A stretch of DNA of 64,000 nucleotides from Alkalimarinus alittae (GCF_026016465.1 NZ_CP100390.1:1712001-1776000); one strand, 5' to 3'; shown: positions 36,106 to 45,949, counted from the stretch's first letter. Notes: generated by a model not told the origin, from the letters alone. Made by a program: numbers and translations.

Positions 36106-36261
36106 TCTAACTTCCTGTTGATGTGTTGCTCTAAATGTTGATGCGTTGTTCTTTGGTTGGCTAGCTCAGTCGATAGCGCGTTGGCGACTATTGTAATTGA
36201 GTCGCACCCGAATGTTTAGGGTTGAAGTGGTTTTATTAAGCATTCTGATAAGCCCGAGCAC

Positions 36262-36285
36262 AAAAAAGGAGGCTAATGCCTCCTT
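36262..36285 (-). terminator. Intrinsic terminator of the nrdJ operon
   Basis: AAGGAGGC-TAAT-GCCTCCTT forms an 8-bp stem followed, on the minus strand, by six T. It lies 86 bp beyond the nrdJb stop and before galU. Confidence 0.85.
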
Positions 36286-36370
36286 GAGTAGTAAAACAGG
36301 TACTTGAGATATTAGTAAAGCAGGACTTTAGAGCGTCTTGCTTTTAGTCTGAAGTTTGCTGTTTATATGT

Positions 36371-37057
36371 TTAACCACACTTACTATCGCCGCAGTTCAG
36401 GCAGGTTTTGCAACCATCCATCACAATGACCGCTTTAGTTGAACATTTTTTACATACGGTTGCGTTTGCAGGGAAGGCGGTATCTGAATCGTTGGCGCTA
36501 TTGGATTGCTTTGATTCAAACTCAGCACGCTTTTCTGCCAAGATCTTTTTGGTATGATCGCTTAACTCTTCTGTTTCAATTAGACCAATGGCCTTCATGT
36601 GCTTTTCAATCACCGCACCGATTTCTGCTACTAATGAAGGCATAAATACGCCGCCCTTTTTATAGTAACCACCGTTGGGATCGTACACGGAAGAAAGCTC
36701 CTCAACCAAAAAGGTGACATCGCCTCCTTTTCGGAATACCGCTGAAATAACGCGTGTTAAGCCTATAACCCACTGGTAATGTTCCATCGACTTAGAGTTG
36801 ATGAATACTTCATAAGGGCGACGAATTTCGTGATCGGTATCTTCATTAAGCAAGATGTCATTAATCGTAATATACAGTGCATGCTCTGAAACCGGAGGCT
36901 TTATCTTATAGGTTGAACCTAGTAAAAACTCAGGGCGGGCGATGCTTTCATTCATCTCGACTGGAGCGAATGTGTTCTCTGCTTTTGTTTCAGGTGTAGC
37001 GGCTTCAGCTTTTTTTACTTGGTAGCCGACAATTTTCTTAGTTATTTTGACGGTCAT
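36371..37057 (-). CDS. nrdJb: Class II ribonucleotide reductase, split subunit NrdJb
   Basis: This protein has 228 residues from the ATG at 37057. The beginning (TVKITKKIVGYQV) and the core segment SEHALYITINDILLNEDTDHEIRRPYEVFINSKSMEHYQWV are typical of the NrdJb C-terminal piece of B12-dependent reductases. The C-terminus ends in a Cys cluster (CKKCSTKAV ... CKTCLNCGDSKCG) that serves as redox-active and metal-binding residues. It is the 3' gene of the split nrdJab pair, as in Pseudomonas aeruginosa, 96 bp after nrdJa. Confidence 0.92.
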   Translation of the reverse strand: MTVKITKKIVGYQVKKAEAATPETKAENTFAPVEMNESIARPEFLLGSTYKIKPPVSEHALYITINDILLNEDTDHEIRRPYEVFINSKSMEHYQWVIGLTRVISAVFRKGGDVTFLVEELSSVYDPNGGYYKKGGVFMPSLVAEIGAVIEKHMKAIGLIETEELSDHTKKILAEKRAEFESKQSNSANDSDTAFPANATVCKKCSTKAVIVMDGCKTCLNCGDSKCG

Positions 37058-37153
37058 AATCAAATGCCTGTTGTCTGTATTGTTACTGAGATCAATCTGA
37101 CAGACCCTTTGCTGGTTGTTAGGAACTGTCAGTATTACGCGTTTGGTTGTGAA

Positions 37154-39292
37154 TTAATACTTGCCGTATGTGCCTTCTTTTAAAGCATCAAACAAATTGG
37201 CTGCAGAATGAATTTCACCATCGTATTCGATCTCTTCATTTCCTTTTACACTTACTTTACTGCCGTCGTCTAGTGTAAATTCGTAAGTTGTGTTCTCTAA
37301 GTCTTGCTCTTTAACCAATACACCTTGGAATGCTTCAGGGTTAAAGCGGAAGGTAGTACAGCCTTTTAATCCTTTTTCGTAGGCATACATGTAGATGTCT
37401 TTGAAATCAGGGTAAGGGAAGTCAGTCGGCACGTTGGCCGTTTTGGATATTGAGGAGTCGACCCATAATTGAGCGGCTGCTTGAATATCAACATGCTGCT
37501 TAGGCGTTACTTCGTCTGCTGAGATAAAGTACTCAGGTAGTTTTGCCTCTGCTTCTTCACTGTAAGGCATGGCCTTTTGGTTGATCAAGTGACGGTAAGC
37601 AAGCAACTCATAAGAGAATACATCTACTTTCTCTTTGGTCTTTTTGTTTTCACGAATAATATTTCGTGAATAGTGGTGAGCAAAGCTTGGCTCTACACCA
37701 TTACTAACGTTGTTGGCCAATGATAACGAAATAGTACCGGTTGGTGCTATAGATGTGTGGTGTGTGAAGCGCGCGCCTTTTTCAGCAATTTTCTCAATTA
37801 ACTCTGGCTCGTACTGAGCAATACGCTGCATATAACGGCTGTATTTAGCATGTAGTACTTTACCTTTAATGCTGTCACCTGCTTTAAAGCCGTCTTCTTT
37901 CATTTCTGGACGTTTGATGAGCATTTCTTCAGTGACAGTAAATGTCTCATCCATGATAGGTGCAGGCCCTTTCTCTTCTGCAAGCGCAAGTGCTTGCCTC
38001 CAACCTTCAAGCGCCATTTCACGGTTCACTTCTTCAGTGAACTTGACTGAGGCTTCGTCGCCGTAAGGCATTTTTAGCATTGTGAGCGTAGAGCCTAGGC
38101 CAAGAATCCCCATGCCATGACGACGCTTGTTAAGGATTTCATTACGCTGTCCTTCCAGTGGTAGGCCGTTGATCTCAACTACGTTATCGAGCATACGAGT
38201 GAAAATTGCCACTACTTTACGGTACTTATCGAAGTTGAATGTTGCCTGATCTGTAAACGGCTTCTCAACAAATTTAGTTAAGTTAATAGAGCCTAATAGA
38301 CAGCTACCGTAAGGTGGCAATGGCTGCTCACCACAAGGGTTGGTGGCGCGGATGTTTTCGCAAAACCAGTTGTTGTTCATCTCATTGACTTTATCGATCA
38401 GGATGAACCCTGGCTCAGCAAAATCGTATGTAGATGTCATGATGCTATCCCAAATGAAGCGCGCTTTTACAGTGCTGTAAATGCGGCATGCAACTAGGCC
38501 TGCAGCGTTAGTGACATATTGGTCTTTAACCGGGAACTCGCGATAAGTGAATTTAGTTGTGTCGCTTGCGTCTAAACCATCTTCATCAAGTTCTTCTTGT
38601 GTTACTGGGAATGATAGTTTCCAGTCGGCATCTTCTTTTACCGCTTTAATAAAGTCATCTGTAATAAGAAGCGATAAGTTAAACTGACGAAGGCGTCCGT
38701 CTTCACGCTTAGCTCTAATAAAATCGAGAACATCTGGGTGATGAACATCAAATGTCGCCATTTGAGCACCGCGACGGCCTCCGGCTGAAGAAACGGTGAA
38801 ACACATCTTGTCAAAAATATCCATGAAGGAAAGAGGGCCAGATGTGGTTGCACCGGCGCCCGCTACATAGGCACCTTTAGGGCGTAGAGTAGAGAACTCA
38901 TAACCAATACCGCAACCGGCTTTTAGCGTAAGGCCCGCTTCATGGTTTTTAAACAGAATGTCGTCCATTGAATCATTGACGATGCCTGAAACGGTACAGT
39001 TGATGGTAGAGGTCGCAGGCTTGTGATCTCCGGCGCCAGCATTAGACATAATTCGTCCAGCAGGAATAGCGCCGTGCTCTAATGCCCATACAAAATCTTT
39101 GTGAACTTTATCTTTTGTCTTTTTGCTTTCGACTTCTGCTAGCGCTTTTGCAACGCGAGAGTAAGTGGCTTTGATATCGCTATCAACCGGATCACCATTT
39201 TTAGTTTTTAGCTGGTATTTAGTGCTCCAGATATCCAGCGAAGCGTCTTGCATGGGTATGGGGGTGGTGATTGGTTCAACTTTAGCGTTCAT
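37154..39292 (-). CDS. nrdJa: Class II (adenosylcobalamin) ribonucleotide reductase, NrdJa
   Basis: This 712-residue catalytic part of ribonucleotide reductase makes deoxyribonucleotides without oxygen dependence. Diagnostic segments are INCTVSGIVNDSMDDILF, the substrate-binding SSAGGRRGAQMATFDV, ATNPCGEQPLPPYGSC and the radical-site TGTISLSLANNVSNG region. Separate NrdJa and NrdJb chains complement each other. It needs B12; no cobalamin riboswitch was found upstream. NrdR-like palindromes lie 220-410 bp upstream. Confidence 0.95.
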   Translation of the reverse strand: MNAKVEPITTPIPMQDASLDIWSTKYQLKTKNGDPVDSDIKATYSRVAKALAEVESKKTKDKVHKDFVWALEHGAIPAGRIMSNAGAGDHKPATSTINCTVSGIVNDSMDDILFKNHEAGLTLKAGCGIGYEFSTLRPKGAYVAGAGATTSGPLSFMDIFDKMCFTVSSAGGRRGAQMATFDVHHPDVLDFIRAKREDGRLRQFNLSLLITDDFIKAVKEDADWKLSFPVTQEELDEDGLDASDTTKFTYREFPVKDQYVTNAAGLVACRIYSTVKARFIWDSIMTSTYDFAEPGFILIDKVNEMNNNWFCENIRATNPCGEQPLPPYGSCLLGSINLTKFVEKPFTDQATFNFDKYRKVVAIFTRMLDNVVEINGLPLEGQRNEILNKRRHGMGILGLGSTLTMLKMPYGDEASVKFTEEVNREMALEGWRQALALAEEKGPAPIMDETFTVTEEMLIKRPEMKEDGFKAGDSIKGKVLHAKYSRYMQRIAQYEPELIEKIAEKGARFTHHTSIAPTGTISLSLANNVSNGVEPSFAHHYSRNIIRENKKTKEKVDVFSYELLAYRHLINQKAMPYSEEAEAKLPEYFISADEVTPKQHVDIQAAAQLWVDSSISKTANVPTDFPYPDFKDIYMYAYEKGLKGCTTFRFNPEAFQGVLVKEQDLENTTYEFTLDDGSKVSVKGNEEIEYDGEIHSAANLFDALKEGTYGKY

Positions 39293-39509
39293 TTCAGCCC
39301 TCTAGCGACAAAATGGTCAAATACCGAAGGCTCTATATGTAGTGTTAGTTGTTACTAACAGGAGAGCCCTTGTTTTTAGAGCATTCGAATATTTGACGAG
39401 ATAAATATAAAAAATTGATTGCGTTTTAAAGCGAAGTTGGAGTTTGTTCTTATTATTAGTTAATAATTGGATGAAACCCAATATATCCGCTTTGATGGTG
39501 TTGAGTATA

Positions 39510-39523
39510 ACACTATATAGTGT
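39510..39523. promoter_or_regulatory. NrdR-like box 1
   Basis: ACACTATATAGTGT is a perfect palindrome matching the core of NrdR sites (ACAC-AT-rich-GTGT). It lies 218-231 bp upstream of nrdJa. Confidence 0.55.
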
Positions 39524-39686
39524 TTTGTGAAGTTTGATTATTTATTATTTTATGTACAGCGATACACGATTGAGCGTCTTGCGATAAGACATAGTGGCTG
39601 CTGAGTTCAGGCATTATACGGGTTAAAAAGAGTTAAACAATGACAGAATGACCATTTAATTGATGAGAATTATTTTTTGTAAAAAT

Positions 39687-39700
39687 CACTATATATAGTG
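39687..39700. promoter_or_regulatory. NrdR-like box 2
   Basis: CACTATATATAGTG is a perfect palindrome of the same type, 163 bp from box 1. NrdR usually binds paired boxes only 15-32 bp apart, so this spacing is unusual. Confidence 0.5.
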
Positions 39701-39714
39701 CTTTTGCTTGACAT

Positions 39715-39742
39715 AAAAAAGGTGCTGATCCATCAGCACCTT
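39715..39742 (-). terminator. Intrinsic terminator of an unseen minus-strand transcript
   Basis: GGTGCTGAT-CC-ATCAGCACC forms a 9-bp stem followed on the minus strand by six T. No minus-strand gene ends here, so a small RNA or short gene to its right is implied. Confidence 0.75.
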
Positions 39743-40137
39743 AAGTGGTTTACTTCTCAGCTCAGAGAATAAAATGAAAAGCTTAATGATTTGCTTCATT
39801 AGACATTATAGGTGCCTCTTTAGTCGTCATTAGACTATTTGACACTTAAAGTTGCGGGTTTTACAACACCGACAGTTAATTGCCTTTATTTATATGCAGT
39901 TGATGTTTTTATATTATGTGGATATTTAAGTAAGCGGTCTAATACTTTGATTTCTCATATGCTTAAGCTTGTTACGGGGTTAGGGATTAGATGGGGCGAT
40001 TTGAGTTATTCCGGTAGTGCGACCTAAAACCCAGCTTAGAGCCTGATACTGATCAAACAATACTTATCAAAATTATATATACTCCACCTAATGCAGTATG
40101 AATATTTAGAGATAGTTGGGTTTGTAGAGATTTTTGA

Positions 40138-40341
40138 ATGAGTGAACGTTGTTGTCCAAATTGTCAGGCACCATTAGAAGCGCCTATCGCAAAAGGGTCG
40201 GCGCCTATCTGTCAGCGGTGTGGTATGGCTATATCGCCTGCTAGAGATGGTTATATTGCCGGCCTGCGAATGAACTTTAAAACAGCGGTGATCTTGCTGA
40301 CTGTTTTTTGTGTTGTCATGATGTTTTGGCTTCCTCGCTAG
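40138..40341 (+). CDS. Small zinc-ribbon membrane protein
   Basis: This 67-residue protein has an N-terminal double CxxC ribbon (CCPNCQAP ... ICQRCGMA) and a C-terminal membrane segment (AVILLTVFCVVMMFWL). It lies 8 bp upstream of the glycosyltransferase gene in the same direction, so they may share a transcript. The function is unknown. Confidence 0.7.
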   Translation: MSERCCPNCQAPLEAPIAKGSAPICQRCGMAISPARDGYIAGLRMNFKTAVILLTVFCVVMMFWLPR

Positions 40342-40349
40342 CGTCTGCC

Positions 40350-41462
40350 ATGCCAAAAAAAGCGAAAGGGCTGTTGTTGTCTGCCTATGATGCAGGCAGT
40401 CATCGCTATTGGCGGGAAGGGCTAGTGCAATATCTGGCTGAATACGACTGGACTGTTGTGACGCTGCCAGCCAGATACTTCAGTTGGCGCATTAGAGGTA
40501 ACCCTATTAGTTTTCTGGCTGAGTACAGCGCCGAACTTTCGAGGGATTATGATTTTATTGTTGCAACCTCCATGGTCGATTTAGCGACCGTTAAAGGTAT
40601 TTTTCCATCATTAGCAACCACGCCATCGCTCATGTATTTTCATGAAAACCAGTTTGAATACCCTAAAACACTAAACCAGCCGGCCAGTATCGAGCCTCAG
40701 ATGGTTAATCTGTACGCCGCGATGTCCGCAGACTCACTTCTTTTCAATTCTGAATTTAACCGAGACTCATTTTTTGCGGGTATCGATCGCTTAATGGGGA
40801 AGCTACCCGATTATGTAATGATGAGCCTGAGTCAGACGTTAGCGAGTAAGTCATCTGTTATACCTGTCCCTATTAATGACGACTGGTTTGAGTTACCTCG
40901 TCCCTTGATTCGAGAACAGTGCGCGCCTATAAAACTGGTCTGGAATCATCGATGGGAATATGACAAAGGCCCCGATAGGCTTTTAGGCTTCATTAGTGAG
41001 CTTAAAAACAGAAAGGTACTATTTGAGCTAAATATTGTGGGCGAAGCATTTAGGCAAGTACCCGATGAGTTTAGACAGATCAAAAATAGTTTTTCAGCGT
41101 ATATCAACACATTTGGTTATTTAGCAGATAGCCAAGCGTATAAAGCGTTATTGACTCAGTGTGATGTGGTTTTATCAACCGCAATACACGAGTTTCAGGG
41201 GGTTTCTGTTATGGAGGCGGTTTCTGCAGGGTGCTTGCCATTGGTGCCCGACCGCCTCTCATATCGACAGTTGATCCCCGTTAAGTATCGATATGCGTCA
41301 AATATAGACTCTCCTGAGCAGGAGTCTATTGCTGCAGTGGATTGTTTGTTAAAAACCTATCCTTCACCTGATACGGCGTTAAGAACAGATTTTCAGCGTT
41401 ATAGCTGGCGTTCATTAACGGCAATGTATCGAAGCAAAATTTTAGCACTTCTGAATTGTTAA
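40350..41462 (+). CDS. tRNA-queuosine alpha-mannosyltransferase-like protein
   Basis: This protein has 370 residues from the ATG at 40350. It has the DUF3524 N-terminal domain of the QTMAN/GTDC1 family (LLLSAYDAGSHRYWREGLVQYLAEYDW, then MYFHENQFEYP) followed by a GT4 glycosyltransferase domain (LVWNHRWEYDKGPDRLLGF, STAIHEFQGVSVMEAVSAGCLPLVPDRLSY). Animal members glycosylate queuosine in tRNA; in bacteria the name rests on homology. QueF lies in the same window at 61.4 kb, so queuosine is made here. Confidence 0.85.
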   Translation: MPKKAKGLLLSAYDAGSHRYWREGLVQYLAEYDWTVVTLPARYFSWRIRGNPISFLAEYSAELSRDYDFIVATSMVDLATVKGIFPSLATTPSLMYFHENQFEYPKTLNQPASIEPQMVNLYAAMSADSLLFNSEFNRDSFFAGIDRLMGKLPDYVMMSLSQTLASKSSVIPVPINDDWFELPRPLIREQCAPIKLVWNHRWEYDKGPDRLLGFISELKNRKVLFELNIVGEAFRQVPDEFRQIKNSFSAYINTFGYLADSQAYKALLTQCDVVLSTAIHEFQGVSVMEAVSAGCLPLVPDRLSYRQLIPVKYRYASNIDSPEQESIAAVDCLLKTYPSPDTALRTDFQRYSWRSLTAMYRSKILALLNC

Positions 41463-41698
41463 TATCGATATACATCTATATAAACGCGCCATCATCTTGT
41501 GTTATCAAGGGCTTATGACCTTTAAAATGGTTCATTTTTACCGTAATTAATTGAGAAAAACGGTGAAAAAAACACCTTAATTAGCTATTCTTCTCATTAA
41601 ATAATCACATATCAAACTCTAAATAAACGCGGGTTGAGCATATTTCACAGGTGTGAAGAGTCTTGCTTACTCATTTATAGACGGTGGACGGAATCTAT

Positions 41699-42763
41699 AT
41701 GCATTATCAACGATTTATACCTCTAGTTATTAGCTTGGCATTAATGGGCTGTGGACAAGAAGAAACAGGCTCTGCAAAAGAAATTATACAGCCTGCAAAA
41801 ATAATGATTGTTAAAGGCGCTAGTAATGAAGTTAACAGGCAGCTACCTGGGACAGTAAGAGCTTCACAGCGGGTAAACTTATCATTTCAGGTGCCAGGGC
41901 AGTTAAAATTCTTTCCTGTGAAAGAAGGTCAAAAAGTATTAAAGGGAGAAGTGTTGGGGCGGCTTGATGATAGGGACTATCGCAGTAATTTAAGCGCAGC
42001 TCGTGCTGACTTAATCAATGCTGAATCAAACTTTAAGCGAGCAGAAGGGTTACTGGTTAAAAAGTTTATATCGAAGGCTGAATACGACAAATTAAAAGCA
42101 GCGCTTGATGTGGCAAGATCAAATTCAGAAAAAGCCGAAAAAGCACTCGATGATGCAGAGCTTAAAGCGCCGTTTACAGGCACGATTGCTAAACGTTATG
42201 TTGAAAACTTTCAAGATGTACAAGCTAAACAAGCAGTTATTAGTTTGCAGGATATTAGTCAGTTGGAAGTGGTGATCAACATTTCAGAATCCCTCGTATC
42301 TAGACGAAATAATGATAAAGATTCACTAAAAGTCAGCGCTACATTTGATGCGTTTCCAGATGAGCAGTTTGACCTATTTGTGAAAGAATTTTCAACCGAA
42401 GCAGATTCAAACACGCAAACTTTTGAAGTTGTGTTAGGCATGAACGATACCAAGGGGATTGCACTTTTACCTGGGATGACTGCAAAAGTGATGGCCTCAA
42501 AGGTCAATACCGATGCCGTTAGCAGTACTTATTTGTTACCGCTACATGCGGTTGTGGCAGATGAAGATAGTAATGCATTTGTGTGGGTTGTCGATAAGTC
42601 TAGTACGAGCGTGACGAAAAAGCCTGTTGTAATGGGAGCTTTAAAAGGTTCAAGCGAAATTGAAGTAACCGGTATTGATTTAGGGGATATGGTTGTTGTG
42701 GGCGGCGTGACCAAAATGCGAGAAGGCAAAATCATTAGACCGATTGAGAAGGTAGCGTACTAA
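41699..42763 (+). CDS. RND efflux periplasmic adaptor lipoprotein
   Basis: This protein has about 354 residues from the ATG at 41699 (a GTG at 41684 is possible). The signal has lipobox LALMGC. The membrane-fusion pattern is LPGTVRASQRVNLSFQVPGQL, then a coiled-coil hairpin (about 95-150) and the lipoyl-half ELKAPFTGTIAKRYVENFQDVQ. It shares one base with the RND permease that follows. Together they would export drugs or metabolites; the outer membrane channel is not in the window. Confidence 0.92.
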   Translation: MHYQRFIPLVISLALMGCGQEETGSAKEIIQPAKIMIVKGASNEVNRQLPGTVRASQRVNLSFQVPGQLKFFPVKEGQKVLKGEVLGRLDDRDYRSNLSAARADLINAESNFKRAEGLLVKKFISKAEYDKLKAALDVARSNSEKAEKALDDAELKAPFTGTIAKRYVENFQDVQAKQAVISLQDISQLEVVINISESLVSRRNNDKDSLKVSATFDAFPDEQFDLFVKEFSTEADSNTQTFEVVLGMNDTKGIALLPGMTAKVMASKVNTDAVSSTYLLPLHAVVADEDSNAFVWVVDKSSTSVTKKPVVMGALKGSSEIEVTGIDLGDMVVVGGVTKMREGKIIRPIEKVAY

Positions 42764-45700
42764 TGAATCTTGCTGAGTGGAGTATTCGTAATAGAGTTAT
42801 TACGTGGACCCTTACCGTCATTTTGGCAGTGGTAGGGACAATTGCATTTGATAATCTGAGCCGACTTGAAGACCCCGAGTTTACCATTAAGGAGGCGGTG
42901 GTGATTACCTCGTATCCTGGGGCATCAGCGGCTGAGGTTGAAAAAGAAGTGACCGACTTAATTGAGCGAGCAGCTCAAGAGATGGGGCAGTTAGATAAAG
43001 TCGAGTCTAAGTCATCCCGTGGGCTTTCGATCGTTAAAGTCACGATGAAAGATAAATATGATGCCACGGGCTTACCTCAAGTATGGGATGAGCTTCGCAG
43101 AAAGGTTAACGACAATCAGAGGCACTTGCCACCTGGTGCCGGGCCTTCGATTGTCAATGACGATTTTGGCGATGTATATGGTGTTTTTGTCGCACTAACG
43201 GGAGAGGGGTATACCAATCCAGAGCTGTATGAGCTAGCGAAATACCTAAGACGTGAGCTACTAACGGTTCAGGATGTTAAGAAAATTTCCTTTTATGGTG
43301 TGCAGCAAGAAGTTATATATATAGAAATGCTGCGAGAAAAAATGTCTGATTTAGGCGTCTCACCTGATGATATCTACCATGCGTTAGGGGCAAAAAATAC
43401 AGCAATCAGTTCGGGCTATGTCACCATTGGCGCTGACCGTATAGCACTTAATCCAACAGGGGAGTTTCAATCAGAGCAAGAATTTGGTGACCTCCTAATC
43501 CGCTCGCGACAAAGCGATAATAATAGCCAAATATTTTTACGTGATGTTGCGAAAATCGAGCGAGGCTTTAAGGATCCAGCTGATAACTTTTTACGTTATG
43601 ACGGTAAAGAAGCCGTAGGGTTGGCTATTTCCACAGCTTCTGGCGGTAATGTTGTAGAAATGGGAAAGGCGTTAAACAAAAAAATAGAATTAATCATGCC
43701 GAATATTCCTTTGGGTATCGATGTGAACCCAATCTCTATTCAATTTGATACCGTTACTGACGCTATCAATGGTTTTTTAATCAATTTGATTGAAGCCGTT
43801 GTGATTGTTGTATTAATTTTGCTGTTGTTTATGGGGTTGAGGAGTGGCCTTATTATTGGTGCCGTTCTGGTGGTGACCATCATGGGGACATTTATCTTCA
43901 TGGCGATGCTCAATATTACATTAGAGCGAATCTCATTGGGTGCATTGATTATCGCATTAGGAATGCTCGTTGATAATGCAATTGTGGTGACTGATGGAAT
44001 CCGCATCAGAATCAATAAGGGTGAGAACGCATTAAAGGCCGCCATTGCTGTTGTAGGGCAAACTTCGATACCGTTACTGGGTGCAACGGCCATTGCGATT
44101 ACCGCGTTTGCGGCTATTGGTACAAATGACGACAGTACTGGCGAATACACGCGGTCACTATTTACTGTCATTCTTATTTCACTATCAATGAGCTGGGTGA
44201 CAGCAGTAACGATAACGCCGTTATTATGTGAATACTTCTTAAAGCCCGAAAAGCAAAAGCCTGGTGCAACCGAAGACCCCTACGATAAGCCATTTTATAG
44301 AGCGTATAGATCATTCCTAGATCGTTGCATACGTTTCCGTTGGGTCACTATTGGTGTGGTGCTGCTTATATTTGGCTCTTCTTTGTATGGTTTTGGTTTT
44401 CTCAAAAATAGTTTTTTCCCAGATTCGACTCGTCCTCAGTTTTATATAGATTTGTGGTTTCCAGAAGGAACAGACATTAATGAAACCGTTAAGCGAGTGG
44501 CACGAGTTGAAGATAAGCTTAAAGAGTATGCGCCTATTACTCATTTGACCTCACAGGTAGGGGGTGGTGAAATCCGTTTCTTACTGACCTATACGCCTGA
44601 ATACAATTACGCTAGCTTCGCACGTATTATTGTCGATATTGATGATTTTGAAAAAATGGCAGCGCTAACGACTCAGGTTCAGGAAGACCTAGAGGCGTTT
44701 GTTCCTGAGGCTAATGTCAACGTTCGTTTATTTGTTAATGGCCCAGCTACAGGGGGTAAAATTCAGCTGAGAATACTAGGGCCAGATGCCAGTGAGTTAC
44801 GTCGTTTAGCAAATAAAGCGTTAGTTGAAATTGAAGCCGACCCTGATGCCAAAGCGGTAAGAAATGAATGGCGCAGTAAGGTTAAAGTATTACGCCCTCA
44901 GTTTTCAGAATCGCCCGCGTCAGTTGCAGGTGTAGAACGGCTAGATGTCGCTAATGCGTTTAAATACGCAGTAGAAGGGATTAACACGGGTGTTTATCGC
45001 GAAGGGGATGAGTTGCTACCTATTATTGCTCGAGCCCCAGAGTCCGAGCGTGCAGATCTTGAGAGTCTTGATCAAGTAAGGATATGGAGCCCTGCAGCAC
45101 AGCAGATGATTCCTATTGGACAGGTGATGTCTCGTTTTGAAACTGAGTTTGAAGACCCTCATATCTGGCGGTGGAATAGAGTTTCGATGATTCGTATTCA
45201 TGTGGATCAACGTACGGGGTTACCGAGTGAGTTATTTGCCCGTATTAAACCCAAGGTCGAGCAAGCTATAGGGGTTGATCTTGAACAATATTCTGGTGCA
45301 TCACCGCTTAAAGAAGGTGAAAAATATAACGCCAAAACAGTACCGATTCGTTGGAATGATCAAATTCCGATAGAAGGCATGCCGGGTTATTATATGGCGT
45401 GGGGTGGTGAGCAAGAGTCGTCTGTAAAAGCGTCAGGGCAAATTGCAGCAGCATTGCCGGTGTTTTTTGGGCTGATGATATTTATTGTGATCTGCTTGTT
45501 TAACTCTATTAAGAAAACATTGGTTATTTGGCTAACGGTACCACTAGCGGTAATAGGGGTGACGGCCGGGTTGTTAATTTTCAACCAACCGTTTGGCTTC
45601 ATGTCACTATTAGGGTTTATGAGCTTGGCCGGGATGCTGATTAAAAACGCCATTGTTTTAGTTGATCAGATCGACGTTGAGTTAGACGAAGGTAAGCCGC

Positions 45701-45915
45701 CTTACCAAGCGATACTAGATTCTGGTGTTAGCAGACTAATACCGGTCGCGATGGCAGCATTGACTACCATTTTAGGTATGGTGCCACTGTTAGGAGATGC
45801 ATTCTTTATTGCGATGGCTGTTACCATCATGTTTGGATTGTTATTCGCCTCTGTTTTAACGTTGATTATCGTGCCTGTGTTTTATGCAACGATATTTCGT
45901 ATAAAGGCAGAATAG
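42763..45915 (+). CDS. RND efflux permease
   Basis: This 1,050-residue inner-membrane pump has the usual 12 membrane segments and two large periplasmic loops. It begins NLAEWSIRNRVITWTLTVILAVVG. Key segments include LGALIIALGMLVDNAIVVTDG (transmembrane helix 4 aspartate in GMLVDNAI) and a mirrored MSLAGMLIKNAIVLVDQ in the second half. Its length fits HAE1-type exporters, with closest look to the proton-driven MexK/TriC class. A separate regulator or outer-membrane channel is not nearby. Confidence 0.94.
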   Translation: MNLAEWSIRNRVITWTLTVILAVVGTIAFDNLSRLEDPEFTIKEAVVITSYPGASAAEVEKEVTDLIERAAQEMGQLDKVESKSSRGLSIVKVTMKDKYDATGLPQVWDELRRKVNDNQRHLPPGAGPSIVNDDFGDVYGVFVALTGEGYTNPELYELAKYLRRELLTVQDVKKISFYGVQQEVIYIEMLREKMSDLGVSPDDIYHALGAKNTAISSGYVTIGADRIALNPTGEFQSEQEFGDLLIRSRQSDNNSQIFLRDVAKIERGFKDPADNFLRYDGKEAVGLAISTASGGNVVEMGKALNKKIELIMPNIPLGIDVNPISIQFDTVTDAINGFLINLIEAVVIVVLILLLFMGLRSGLIIGAVLVVTIMGTFIFMAMLNITLERISLGALIIALGMLVDNAIVVTDGIRIRINKGENALKAAIAVVGQTSIPLLGATAIAITAFAAIGTNDDSTGEYTRSLFTVILISLSMSWVTAVTITPLLCEYFLKPEKQKPGATEDPYDKPFYRAYRSFLDRCIRFRWVTIGVVLLIFGSSLYGFGFLKNSFFPDSTRPQFYIDLWFPEGTDINETVKRVARVEDKLKEYAPITHLTSQVGGGEIRFLLTYTPEYNYASFARIIVDIDDFEKMAALTTQVQEDLEAFVPEANVNVRLFVNGPATGGKIQLRILGPDASELRRLANKALVEIEADPDAKAVRNEWRSKVKVLRPQFSESPASVAGVERLDVANAFKYAVEGINTGVYREGDELLPIIARAPESERADLESLDQVRIWSPAAQQMIPIGQVMSRFETEFEDPHIWRWNRVSMIRIHVDQRTGLPSELFARIKPKVEQAIGVDLEQYSGASPLKEGEKYNAKTVPIRWNDQIPIEGMPGYYMAWGGEQESSVKASGQIAAALPVFFGLMIFIVICLFNSIKKTLVIWLTVPLAVIGVTAGLLIFNQPFGFMSLLGFMSLAGMLIKNAIVLVDQIDVELDEGKPPYQAILDSGVSRLIPVAMAALTTILGMVPLLGDAFFIAMAVTIMFGLLFASVLTLIIVPVFYATIFRIKAE

Positions 45916-45949
45916 CCACTCAGTTTACGACTATGTAAACGGGTTTATT

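Larger units (their letters stand above)
39293..40137. other. 845-bp intergenic region with NrdR-like boxes and a terminator
   Basis: No substantial gene is seen. The region has a perfect TGTTAGT/ACTAACA inverted repeat at 39343-39360, two NrdR-like palindromes and a strong minus-strand terminator. On the minus strand upstream of that terminator only a 15-codon frame (MTTKEAPIMSNEANH, 39837-39790) ends near it. A short transcript or small RNA is therefore possible. Confidence 0.6.

Noticed and set aside
39293-39690. Cobalamin riboswitch upstream of B12-dependent nrdJ
   Set aside because: A minus-strand GCCACT word occurs near 39,594, but the other conserved B12-element segments were not found in the leader.
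39839-40027. Plus-strand frame of 62 codons between nrdJ and the zinc-ribbon gene
   Set aside because: No ribosome binding site, no recognisable features and composition typical of noncoding DNA.
43740-44171. Long antisense frame inside the RND permease
   Set aside because: The plus-strand gene has clear RND motifs, and the antisense product is low-complexity and repeats hydrophobic-reverse composition.
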